This document shows, piece by piece, positions 1 through 6,904 of a stretch of 15,804 nucleotides of DNA (position 1 is its first letter; each line of letters begins with the position of its first letter). The stretch comes from an uncultured Eubacteriales bacterium (GTDB lineage Bacteria > Bacillota > Clostridia > Oscillospirales > Oscillospiraceae): contig UQYT01000045.1 of the NCBI GenBank assembly GCA_900545405.1, positions 1 through 15,804 of the forward strand, written 5' to 3'. The notes beneath the pieces are model-generated. The model was not told the DNA's origin, made no database searches, and saw only the letters and a program-made list of their open reading frames with translations. The position numbers were made by a program, and so were the translations under genes.

Positions 1-701
1 AGGTCCTCGCCCAGGTGCTTCATGCTGATGCCGGAGCACTCGATGTGCCAGCCGGGGTAGCCGACGCCCCAGGGGGAGTCCCACTTGAGCGCCTGGTCCT
101 CGAACTTGCTCTTGGTGAACCAGAGGACGAAGTCGTTCTTGTTGCGCTTGTTGGGGTCCTCCTCCACGCCCTCGCGCACGCCGACGTCGAGGTCTTCGGC
201 GTCGAAGTCGTTGAAGACATAGTATTTCTCCAGCTTCGAGGTGTCGAAGTACACGTTGCCGCCCGCGAAATAGGCGTAGCCGGTGTCCATGAGCTTGGAG
301 ATTATCTTTATATACTCGTCGATGCAGTTCGTGGCGGGCTCCACGACGTCGGGGGTCTTGATGTTGAGCTTGCGGCAGTCGTCGAAGAAGGCGTCCGTGT
401 AGAACTTGGCTATCTCCATGACGGTCTTGTGCTCGCGCTTGGCGCCCTTGAGCATCTTGTCCTCGCCGGTGTCGGCGTCGGAGGAGAGGTGCCCGACGTC
501 GGTGATGTTCATGACGCGCTTGACGTTGTAGCCGAGGTAGCGGAGATATTTCTCCAGCACGTCCTCCATGATGTAGCTTCTGAGGTTGCCGATGTGCGCA
601 TAGTGGTAGACGGTGGGGCCGCAGGTGTACATCTTCACGATGTCGGGGTGGTTGGGGACGAACTCCTCCTTGGTGCGGGTGGCGGAATTATACAGCTTCA
701 T
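1..701 (-). CDS. cysS: Cysteinyl-tRNA synthetase, N-terminal part (cut by window edge)
   Basis: Charges tRNA-Cys with cysteine in the cytoplasm. The visible 233 residues begin MKLYNSATRTKEEF and carry the class I signature: Cys27 in MYTCGPTVY, then the HIGH-type motif HIGN at about 36-39. Near the window edge lies GWHIECSGISMKHLGED, with Cys222. Cys27 and Cys222 match two of the four zinc ligands known in the family; the other two (in HHENE) and the KMSKS loop would lie beyond the left edge. The start at 701 is set by CGGAGGT (709-715) seven bases upstream; an ATG at 708 is out of frame. It lies 18 nt downstream of cysE on the same strand and should be controlled by the same T-box leader. The identification is certain; completeness of the gene cannot be judged. 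Confidence 0.97.
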   Translation of the reverse strand, partial: MKLYNSATRTKEEFVPNHPDIVKMYTCGPTVYHYAHIGNLRSYIMEDVLEKYLRYLGYNVKRVMNITDVGHLSSDADTGEDKMLKGAKREHKTVMEIAKFYTDAFFDDCRKLNIKTPDVVEPATNCIDEYIKIISKLMDTGYAYFAGGNVYFDTSKLEKYYVFNDFDAEDLDVGVREGVEEDPNKRNKNDFVLWFTKSKFEDQALKWDSPWGVGYPGWHIECSGISMKHLGED

Positions 702-719
702 TTTGCATACCTCCGAATT

Positions 720-1361
720 TTATCTCATGTCGTCGCCTGCGGCGGCCTTGAGTCTTTCGAGCTCGGCGCGGAGGGCCTTGACCTCCTGCACGAGCGGGTC
801 TGTGACGTTTATCTGTTCGACGTTGCGGACGTAGTCGACCTTCTCGCCCTTCTTCTTGACGACGCGGGCGGGGGAGCCGACGGCGGTGCAGTCGGGCGGT
901 ATCTCGGAGAGGACGACGGCGTTTGCGGCGACGCGGGAGTTGTCGCCGACGGTGAAGGGGCCGAGCACCTTGGCGCCGCAGCCGATGAGGACGTTGTTGC
1001 CGATGGTGGGGTGGCGCTTGCCGGTGTCCTTGCCGGTGCCGCCGAGGGTGACGCCCTGATAGATGAGGCAGTCGTCGCCGATCTCGGCGGTCTCGCCTAT
1101 CACTATGCCCATTCCGTGGTCGATGACGAGGCGTTTTCCGATTTTTGCGCCGGGATGTATCTCGATTCCCGTTTTTTTGCGGCTGTGCTGGGATATGATG
1201 CGGGCAAGCAGCTTGTGCCCGTGGGTGTAGCACCAGTGCGCGCGCTTGTGGCTCTGGGTGGCCTTGATGCCGGGGTAGAGCAGCCAGACCTCGAAGGAGC
1301 TTCTGGCAGCGGGGTCGCGGGCCTTGTAGGCCTCAATGGTTTCGCGCAGGTCTTTGAACAT
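720..1361 (-). CDS. cysE: Serine O-acetyltransferase
   Basis: Transfers acetyl from acetyl-CoA to L-serine to give O-acetylserine, the committed step of cysteine synthesis. The protein is 213 residues, the short form usual in Firmicutes. A helical N-terminal region (about 1-60) is followed by left-handed beta-helix hexapeptide repeats, starting at IEIHPGAKIG (66-75). DHGMGIVIGE (81-90) contains the family's catalytic His (His82), followed by the LGGTGKDTGKRHP active-site loop and the AVGSPARVV segment. The C terminus (about 190-208) looks like a short amphipathic helix. The reading frame stays open upstream to 1517, but that stretch is the T-box leader. The start at 1361 has AGGAGGT at 1366-1372, four bases upstream. 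It is the first gene of the cysE-cysS operon. This pairing couples cysteine supply to charging of tRNA-Cys. Confidence 0.97.
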   Translation of the reverse strand: MFKDLRETIEAYKARDPAARSSFEVWLLYPGIKATQSHKRAHWCYTHGHKLLARIISQHSRKKTGIEIHPGAKIGKRLVIDHGMGIVIGETAEIGDDCLIYQGVTLGGTGKDTGKRHPTIGNNVLIGCGAKVLGPFTVGDNSRVAANAVVLSEIPPDCTAVGSPARVVKKKGEKVDYVRNVEQINVTDPLVQEVKALRAELERLKAAAGDDMR

Positions 1362-1395
1362 TTTTACCTCCTGTCGATAAGGAGAGACGTTGAAC

Positions 1396-1432
1396 AAAAA
1401 AATAAGCCCCCATGCCTGACGGCATGAGAGGC
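1396..1432 (-). terminator. Intrinsic terminator of the T-box leader
   Basis: On the minus strand GCCTCTCATGCC (1432-1421) pairs with GGCATGGGGGC (1416-1406) around a GTCA loop, using some G-U pairs. TTATTTTTTT (1405-1396) follows. The 5' arm is shared with the T-box antiterminator, so the two structures exclude each other, as expected for transcriptional T-box control. Confidence 0.92.
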
Positions 1433-1644
1433 GCAGTTCATACGCGGTTCCACTCTCGCTTATCACTCTCCGGCTGATACCGGGCAGCGCCTTAACGCGG
1501 CGCAGACGGGACGGCATTTCCTCCGTCCGAGGCTCCGGGGCGCATTTCGGGACTCTCCTGGACAGCGCCGCTTACAGCCGGCGGCGGCGCCTCTCTGAAG
1601 ACCGGTGTGAGAGCTTACTTCTCCCCATCGCAGCCAATTACCAC
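1396..1644 (-). promoter_or_regulatory. T-box riboswitch leader, cysteine-specific
   Basis: The leader RNA senses uncharged tRNA-Cys and controls read-through into cysE-cysS. Read on the minus strand, the diagnostic 14-nt T-box AGAGTGGAACCGCG lies at 1456-1443. Its UGGA bulge would pair with a tRNA acceptor end carrying U73, as tRNA-Cys does. Stem I starts near 1626: GGGG (1626-1623), the AGTA S-turn (1619-1616), CTCTC (1613-1609), then the GAGAG partner (1557-1553) and GAA. The specifier UGC (1544-1542) follows, and CCCC (1540-1537) closes the stem. The antiterminator 3' arm GCGCCTCT (1434-1427) overlaps the terminator 5' arm. Specifier and discriminator both point to Cys, and the downstream genes agree. 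Exact ends are approximate. Confidence 0.93.
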
Positions 1645-1650
1645 TACATA

Positions 1651-1679
1651 ATACTACCACAGCCCCCGGAGTGTGTCAA
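1651..1679 (-). promoter_or_regulatory. Promoter of the cysE-cysS operon
   Basis: On the minus strand TTGACA (1679-1674) is separated by exactly 17 nt from TAGTAT (1656-1651). This is a near-consensus housekeeping-sigma promoter. Transcription would begin near 1644, just upstream of T-box stem I. It points away from the plus-strand promoter at 1739. Confidence 0.87.
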
Positions 1680-1738
1680 ACATTTTTGCGGGGAAAATGT
1701 CGATTCTTAAATATTCCTTAAATCGGGGCGGCTGTATC

Positions 1739-1767
1739 TTGAAATTAATACAGTTTACTGGTATACT
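1739..1767 (+). promoter_or_regulatory. Promoter of the first SLH protein gene
   Basis: TTGAAA (1739-1744), a 17-nt spacer and TATACT (1762-1767) make a near-consensus housekeeping promoter. The predicted start near 1774 gives an untranslated leader of about 120 nt before the gene at 1899. Confidence 0.8.
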
Positions 1768-1794
1768 TTTGATAAACCGGAGGATTTTGCGCAA

Positions 1795-1844
1795 CAGGGA
1801 CGCGGAGAACGGAAAACAGAATCAGGAAACCGCCGGCGTCCCTG
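1795..1844 (+). repeat. 9-bp inverted repeat in the 5' leader of the first SLH gene
   Basis: CAGGGACGC (1795-1803) is perfectly complementary to GCGTCCCTG (1836-1844), enclosing 32 nt that hold no obvious strong second stem. It sits between promoter and ribosome binding site, so it would form a hairpin in the leader RNA. It lacks a following T tract, so it is not a terminator. I do not recognise it as a known riboswitch. Confidence 0.6.
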
Positions 1845-1898
1845 CTCATATAAATCTGGCTGGACTTACTTATTATAAATGAATGGAGGTAGATGAAA

Positions 1899-3881
1899 AT
1901 GAAGTCCAAATTCAAAAAACTGATGGCAGCCGCGCTGGTACTCTGCCTTATGCTAGCGCTGTTGCCCGCTGGCGTACTGGCGGATGGAGTTACGTTTACG
2001 TACTTTGATATTACGCAGTACAAAGACGTGGCGAATACTGAGTTTGAAGGTGGTACCGTAAGTGTTTCCGAAGAGGAAGGTACGTATACTTTAACCGTTA
2101 CACCGGACGATGGCTTTGGAATCAAGAGAGCCCAGTTGAAATATAGTGACGGTACGACCGTCTCTATTCCAATCGATAATGTTAGCGGGCTTACGTACGA
2201 CATAGACCCTAAGGGAGATACCACCATCGCTGTTCAGGTTGGTTTCAAGGAGCTCTACACCGTCAACACCTCCGGCATTACCGGCGGCACTGTGACTGCA
2301 ACTCCGGCGACGGCCTTCGAAGGCGACACTATTACGTTGAATGTAACGGCTAGTGATGGCTATGATTATGTTGCAGACAGCCTCAAGGTAACCTATGGTG
2401 AGGGTATAGAAGTGCCGGTTTCCGACAACTCCTTCACCATGCCCAAGGCTGACGTCACCGTCAGCGCCACATTTACGGAAAAGCAGCCCGAGCCCGAGCA
2501 GCCCGATCCCGAGCCGGAGCAGCCCACGACCTACACCGTGACGACCAACATCCCGACCGGCGGCAGCGTTACGGCTACTCCGTCCACCGGCCTCAGCTAC
2601 GGCGAGACTGTCACCGTCTACGTTCAGCCCTCCGAAGGCTACTATCTCAAGTCCCTGACCGTCGGCGGCGAGGACGTGACGAACCTGGTCACCTGGGACT
2701 GGTACTGGAACTGGTACTACGGCCGCACCGGTACTTACAGCTTCACCGTCACCGGCGACACCAACGTCTACGCCACCTTCGACACCTGGTATGACGGCGA
2801 CATCGCCTGCATCTACGACGGGCGCTTCGGCAACGTCACCCTCAACGTCTGGAGCCAGGCCCTCGACAGGTTCGTGCCCTACACCAGCGCGAGCAAGGGC
2901 GACCTTGTCCAGGTCATCGTCGAGCCCTACAACGGCTACGCGATGAACAGCCTCAGCATCAGCGAGCGCAATTACTGGGGCAGCAGCGTCGACTACTGGC
3001 AGAGCTGGAAGCACGACAACGTCTACTACTTCTACATGCCTGACAGCGACGTAAACCTCTACGTCGACTTCACCGAGGCCGTGTCCGAGCACATCGTCTA
3101 CGTCGACAGGGCCGCGAACGGCTCGCTCAAGGCGGACACCACCTGGGCGGCCGACGGGCAGATAGTCTATGTCACCGCCACCCCCGACACGGGCTATGTG
3201 CTGAGCAGCCTCTTCGTCAAGACCGCCAAGGGCGACCAGCTCAAGGTCTACGAGGCGAAGAAGGCCGGCGTCTACTACTTCTACATGCCCGACCAGTACG
3301 TCACCGTCAGCGCGTACTTCGCCCCCGCGGCCTCCGCGCTGCCCTTCAATGACGTCGCCTACACGAGCTGGTACTACGACGCGGTGAAGTTCGTGTACGA
3401 CAAGGGCATCATGGACGGCGTGAGCTATTACAGGTTCGCCCCGGACGCGACGATCACCCGCGGCATGGTCGTCACCATGCTCTGGCGCATGGCGGGCGAG
3501 CCGTATGAGGCCGCCGCGGGCTTCACTGACGTGGCCGCGGGCCGCTACTACACCACCGCCGTGGCCTGGGCCGCCAGGAACGGCATCGTGGAGGGCATGA
3601 CCAGCACCACCTTCGCCCCGGACCAGGCGATAACCCGTGAGCAGCTGGCCTCCATCCTGTACCGCTACGCGAAGTGGCTCGGCTTCTCCGGCTACGGCTC
3701 CGACATCTCCGGCTACACCGACGCCGGCAAGGTCAGCAGCTACGCCTATGACGCCATGAGCTGGGCCGTCAGGTCCGGCGTCGTGACCGGTACCTCCGCC
3801 CGGGTCCTCGACCCGCAGGGCACCGCCTCCCGCGCCGCCGCCGCCCAGATGTTCATGAACTTCTACAACTACATAAAGTAA
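1899..3881 (+). CDS. Secreted SLH-domain surface protein with InlB-B/Flg_new-type repeats (paralogue 1)
   Basis: Predicted exported cell-wall protein of 660 residues; function unknown. A Lys-rich start and hydrophobic core (about 1-28, ending ALLPAGVLA) form a signal peptide. A divergent first domain follows (about 30-118), then a beta repeat (120-192) ending FTMPKADVTVSATF. Next come an acidic Pro/Glu linker (EPEQPDPEPEQP), three more repeats (about 211-474; the last two end in YYFYMPD-type motifs) and three SLH domains (about 480-660). SLH domains bind secondary cell-wall polymer in Gram-positives; only the middle one keeps a canonical ITREQ motif. The start at 1899 is chosen because GGAGGT (1885-1890) sits 8 nt away; the in-frame ATG at 1893 is only 2 nt from it. 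A strong terminator follows. Roughly the first 500 bases are richer in A/T-ending codons than the rest. The repeat family name is by pattern recognition. Confidence 0.88.
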   Translation: MKSKFKKLMAAALVLCLMLALLPAGVLADGVTFTYFDITQYKDVANTEFEGGTVSVSEEEGTYTLTVTPDDGFGIKRAQLKYSDGTTVSIPIDNVSGLTYDIDPKGDTTIAVQVGFKELYTVNTSGITGGTVTATPATAFEGDTITLNVTASDGYDYVADSLKVTYGEGIEVPVSDNSFTMPKADVTVSATFTEKQPEPEQPDPEPEQPTTYTVTTNIPTGGSVTATPSTGLSYGETVTVYVQPSEGYYLKSLTVGGEDVTNLVTWDWYWNWYYGRTGTYSFTVTGDTNVYATFDTWYDGDIACIYDGRFGNVTLNVWSQALDRFVPYTSASKGDLVQVIVEPYNGYAMNSLSISERNYWGSSVDYWQSWKHDNVYYFYMPDSDVNLYVDFTEAVSEHIVYVDRAANGSLKADTTWAADGQIVYVTATPDTGYVLSSLFVKTAKGDQLKVYEAKKAGVYYFYMPDQYVTVSAYFAPAASALPFNDVAYTSWYYDAVKFVYDKGIMDGVSYYRFAPDATITRGMVVTMLWRMAGEPYEAAAGFTDVAAGRYYTTAVAWAARNGIVEGMTSTTFAPDQAITREQLASILYRYAKWLGFSGYGSDISGYTDAGKVSSYAYDAMSWAVRSGVVTGTSARVLDPQGTASRAAAAQMFMNFYNYIK

Positions 3882-3898
3882 TACCCCAAGTCCAAAGA

Positions 3899-3933
3899 GC
3901 CGGGCGGTGAAAAACCGCCCGGCTTGGTTTTTT
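3899..3933 (+). terminator. Intrinsic terminator after paralogue 1
   Basis: GCCGGGCGGT (3899-3908) pairs perfectly with ACCGCCCGGC (3914-3923), followed by TTGGTTTTTT. It should end transcription of the first SLH gene. The stem is nearly the same as the one after paralogue 3. Confidence 0.93.
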
Positions 3934-3939
3934 ATACAG

Positions 3940-3968
3940 TTGAAAATATGAATAAAGTGTGTTATCGT
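3940..3968 (+). promoter_or_regulatory. Possible promoter of paralogue 2
   Basis: TTGAAA (3940-3945), a 17-nt spacer and TATCGT (3963-3968). The -10 is imperfect. A second -10-like TATAGT at 3978-3983 has no good -35 at the right distance. A promoter is expected here because a strong terminator lies just upstream. Confidence 0.45.
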
Positions 3969-4020
3969 ATGTATTGATATAGTTGATACACTCAGCCGCG
4001 CTCTACGGGAGGCACCGCAT

Positions 4021-4881
4021 ATGAAAAAGAGAGTTTTGAGCATCCTGCTCGCCGCCGCGCTGCTGTGCAGCCCGGTCCTCGCCTCTGGCAGCCACGCCGT
4101 CACCGCCGAGTTCGACAGCGCCCTCGGCAGCGTCGCGCTCGAGACCGACAAGGGCGTTGCGGGGGACAACATATACTTCACCGTCACCCCCAGCGCGATG
4201 TACACCCCGGAGAACCCGAAGATAACCACCGCCTCGGGCAGCGCCGTGCAGTGCTACGCCTCCGGCTCCGAGAACGGGGTCTACAAGTACTATTTCTCCA
4301 TGCCGGACGACGCCGTGACCGTCAGCGTGAGCTTCGCGGGCCCGTTTGACGACGTCGCCGCCTCGGACTGGTTCAGCGCGGAGGTGCTCCGCGCGTATTC
4401 GGCCGGACTGATGACCGGAACGGGGGAGAGGCTCTTCTCGCCCAACGCCCCGGCCACGAGGGCCATGCTGGTGACGATACTCCACCGCCTCGCGGGCTCG
4501 CCCGCGGCCGAGGGCGGCGGCTTTTCCGACGTGAGCGAGAGCGCGTATTACGCCGCGGCCGTGGCCTGGGCCTCGAAAAACGGCGTGGTGGAGGGCTATG
4601 AGGACGGCAGCTTCCGCCCGGACCAGCCCATCACGCGTGAACAGCTCGCCGCCGTGCTTTACCGCTATGCGATGAGCCGCGGCGTGGACGTCACCGCCTC
4701 GGGCGACCTCGCGGCCTATGCCGACGCCGGGAGCGTCAGCTCCTGGTCGGCGGATGCGATGCGCTGGGCCACCGGCGCGGGCGTGCTCTCCGGCACCGCC
4801 AACGGCCTTGAGCCGCAGGGTACCGCCACCCGTGCCCAGGCCGCGGCCATGCTTGTGCGCTTTACCGACCTTGTCGGATGA
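4021..4881 (+). CDS. Secreted SLH-domain surface protein, short form (paralogue 2)
   Basis: Predicted exported wall protein of 286 residues; function unknown. The signal peptide covers about 1-21 (MKKRVLSILLAAALLCSPVLA). A single beta repeat (about 24-106) ends YYFSMPDDAVTVSVSF, the same end motif as in its neighbours. Three SLH domains (about 108-160, 167-222 and 230-286) fill the rest, with ATRAM, ITREQ and ATRAQ motifs in order. It is the minimal version of the architecture, little more than a wall anchor with one domain. GGGAGG (4007-4012) lies 8 nt before the ATG. There is no terminator between this gene and the next, which starts 43 nt later, so they may be cotranscribed. Codon use is strongly G/C-ending, unlike the start of paralogue 1. 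Confidence 0.88.
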   Translation: MKKRVLSILLAAALLCSPVLASGSHAVTAEFDSALGSVALETDKGVAGDNIYFTVTPSAMYTPENPKITTASGSAVQCYASGSENGVYKYYFSMPDDAVTVSVSFAGPFDDVAASDWFSAEVLRAYSAGLMTGTGERLFSPNAPATRAMLVTILHRLAGSPAAEGGGFSDVSESAYYAAAVAWASKNGVVEGYEDGSFRPDQPITREQLAAVLYRYAMSRGVDVTASGDLAAYADAGSVSSWSADAMRWATGAGVLSGTANGLEPQGTATRAQAAAMLVRFTDLVG

Positions 4882-4889
4882 TTTATAAT
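4861..4889 (+). promoter_or_regulatory. Possible internal promoter for paralogue 3
   Basis: A perfect TATAAT (4884-4889) begins just after the stop codon of paralogue 2, with a 4-of-6 match TTTACC (4861-4866) exactly 17 nt upstream inside that gene. It could let the third SLH gene be made independently. Sequence match only. Confidence 0.4.
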
Positions 4890-4924
4890 GTATAAAGTGA
4901 AAATGTAAACTGGAGGAGGAAAAA

Positions 4925-6766
4925 ATGAAAAAGAAACTGCTCAGCACCCTGCTGGTACTCGCTCTGGTGCTGGCCCTGCTGCCCACCGGCGCGGCGGCGT
5001 ACGGCGAAATTATCAATGACCAACCCAAGCCGTGGGAGATCTACGAGTACGACGAGACGTACTTCGATAGCTGGAACGACTACTGGCAGTACATGTATCA
5101 GAACGGCTATATCTACTACAACGGCGAGTGGATATACGTCGGCAGCGATTATGATACCGGCTATTACGACATCACCTACAGCTACGATTACACCGAGGGC
5201 TACGTCAGCGGCCCCAGCTCCTCCGACGGCGGGGAGTGGATCAGCTTCAGCGTCGTGCCCAGGAACGGCTACGAGGTGGACACCGTTTCCGTCTGGAGCT
5301 ACGGCAGCTACGAGACCATAAGCAGCACCGATTCCTTCTGGATGCCCTACTCCGACGTCACCGTCTACGTCACCTTCAAGCAGACCGACAACGTCTGGGA
5401 CGACGGCCTCTATGACCTGACCTGCAGCATCGACCCCTGGCGCGGCGCCACCGCCGCGTTCACCGACGCCTATGGACGCGCCATCTCCTCCGCCGACGCG
5501 GGCGAGAGCGTGACCATCACCGTCAGCGCCGCGAACGGCTACAAGATCGACTCCGTGTGGAGCTCCGCCGAGGGCTGGGTCTATAACAACAACTACTGGG
5601 GTTACAGCGACACCTATTTCACCTACACCTTCACCATGCCCAGCAACTCCGTCAACTTTGAGGTCGACCTCACCAGCGAGGGCGAGTACGACATCAGCAC
5701 GACGACCAGCGGCTATTACGGCACCATCACGGTCAGCGGCGGCATCACCTCCGCGGACAAGGGCGACATCGTGAGCTTCACCGTCTCGCCCTACAACAAC
5801 TACATAGTCGAAGACGTCACCGTCTACGCGGACAACTGGGGCACCGTCACCGTCTACCGCGACGAGAAGAACTGGAACAGCTACTACTTCTACATGCCCG
5901 ACAGCGACGTCGAGATCCACGCGACCTACACCAACGACTACCACGAGATCACCATGGACGTCGGCCGCAACGGCACCGCCGTGCCGCAGGCCCAGCCCTC
6001 CGGCTACTTCGGCTACGTCTACTACGGCATCGACGGCGACAGCATCTACATCGACGTGACCCCCGACAAGGGCCATCAGGTCAAGAGCATCACCGCCACC
6101 GACGAGCTGGGCCGCAGGGTCAGCGTCTACGAGGCCGTGAAGGAGAACCAGTACTACTTCACCATGCCCGAGAGCGACGTCACCGTCTCCGTCGAGTTCA
6201 GCTACCGCGTCCTGACCAACCCGTTCACGGACGTCAAGACCGGCGACTGGTTCTATGACGCGGTGAGCTATGTCTACACCGAGGGCCTCATGACCGGCAC
6301 CGGCACCTACACCTTCTCGCCCAGCGCCCCCACCAGCCGCGCCATGCTGGTGACCATCCTGTGGCGCCTGCAGGGCGAGCCGTACGTCAGCGGCAGCAGC
6401 TTCAGCGACGTCAAGAGCAGCGCGTACTATTACGACGCGGTGCGCTGGGCCGCGCGCTACGGCATAGTCGAGGGCTATGAGGGCAACGTGTTCAAGCCGG
6501 ACGACGCCATCACCCGCGAGCAGTTCGCGGCGATACTCTACCGCTACGCCGAGTACTGCAAGTACAGCACCAGCGCCAGCACCAACCTCTCCGCGTACAA
6601 GGACAACGCGAAGGTGAGCTCCTGGGCCGGAACGGCGATGAAGTGGGCCGTGGCCAAGGGCCTGTTCGAGGGCGACAACCTCGGCAACCTCGACCCCCAG
6701 GGCCAGACCACCCGCGCCGCAGCAGCCAAGCTGCTGATGGCCTTCTGCGAGAACGTGGCCTCCTGA
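4925..6766 (+). CDS. Secreted SLH-domain surface protein with Tyr-rich N terminus and four beta repeats (paralogue 3)
   Basis: Predicted exported wall protein of 613 residues; function unknown. The signal peptide (1-25) ends LLPTGAAA. Residues 35-93 are extremely aromatic (17 Tyr and 4 Trp in 59). Four beta repeats follow (about 80-153, 163-252, 255-338, 339-430). Each ends in an aromatic-MP(D/E/S/Y)-(S/N)-(D/S)-V strand motif, for example YYFYMPDSDV at about 320-329. Three SLH domains (about 432-485, 491-547, 555-612) carry TSRAM, ITREQ and TTRAA motifs. The last repeat, with VYEAV then YYF, closely parallels the last repeat of paralogue 1 (VYEAK then YYFYMPD). This supports duplication of repeat plus SLH as a block. 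GGAGGAGG (4912-4919) precedes the ATG by 5 nt. A strong terminator follows the stop. Confidence 0.88.
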   Translation: MKKKLLSTLLVLALVLALLPTGAAAYGEIINDQPKPWEIYEYDETYFDSWNDYWQYMYQNGYIYYNGEWIYVGSDYDTGYYDITYSYDYTEGYVSGPSSSDGGEWISFSVVPRNGYEVDTVSVWSYGSYETISSTDSFWMPYSDVTVYVTFKQTDNVWDDGLYDLTCSIDPWRGATAAFTDAYGRAISSADAGESVTITVSAANGYKIDSVWSSAEGWVYNNNYWGYSDTYFTYTFTMPSNSVNFEVDLTSEGEYDISTTTSGYYGTITVSGGITSADKGDIVSFTVSPYNNYIVEDVTVYADNWGTVTVYRDEKNWNSYYFYMPDSDVEIHATYTNDYHEITMDVGRNGTAVPQAQPSGYFGYVYYGIDGDSIYIDVTPDKGHQVKSITATDELGRRVSVYEAVKENQYYFTMPESDVTVSVEFSYRVLTNPFTDVKTGDWFYDAVSYVYTEGLMTGTGTYTFSPSAPTSRAMLVTILWRLQGEPYVSGSSFSDVKSSAYYYDAVRWAARYGIVEGYEGNVFKPDDAITREQFAAILYRYAEYCKYSTSASTNLSAYKDNAKVSSWAGTAMKWAVAKGLFEGDNLGNLDPQGQTTRAAAAKLLMAFCENVAS

Positions 6767-6776
6767 AAAGCACCCA

Positions 6777-6807
6777 GCCGGGCGGATGACCTCCGCCCGG
6801 CTTTTTT
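6777..6807 (+). terminator. Intrinsic terminator after paralogue 3
   Basis: GCCGGGCGGA (6777-6786) pairs perfectly with TCCGCCCGGC (6792-6801), followed by six T. It separates the SLH cluster from the ribosomal operon. Nine of ten 5' arm bases equal those of the terminator at 3899. Confidence 0.95.
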
Positions 6808-6869
6808 CAGCTTCTGAAATCTTTCACAAAAATAATGCGAAATTTTCTGTCAAAAATCCAAAAAAACTA

Positions 6870-6898
6870 TTGACAATACGCCCGCCCTTTGGTATTCT
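6870..6898 (+). promoter_or_regulatory. Promoter of the S10-spc ribosomal protein operon
   Basis: TTGACA (6870-6875), a 17-nt spacer and TATTCT (6893-6898), preceded by an A/T-rich stretch (about 6810-6870) that could act as an UP element. It is the only strong promoter seen before rpsJ. Predicted start near 6905, giving a leader of about 270 nt. Confidence 0.85.
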
Positions 6899-6904
6899 AA
6901 TTGA

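Noticed and set aside
15..1427. 470-residue plus-strand open frame across cysS and cysE
   Set aside because: It is antisense to two clearly identified enzymes and runs into the T-box leader; its composition is that of a shadow frame.
1774..1892. Possible c-di-GMP or other known riboswitch before the first SLH gene
   Set aside because: The leader is structured and the downstream gene is a surface protein, but the conserved core motifs of the classes I know could not be matched.
3970..3990. Operator-like palindrome TGTAT...ATACA before paralogue 2
   Set aside because: Only the outer five bases and the centre are symmetric; in A/T-rich promoter DNA this is expected by chance.
2091..4229. Long minus-strand open frame opposite the first SLH gene
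   Set aside because: Antisense to a well-supported secreted protein, low-complexity Gly/Val/Ala/Asp composition, no ribosome binding site context. The similar minus-strand frame at 4883-6076 is rejected for the same reason.
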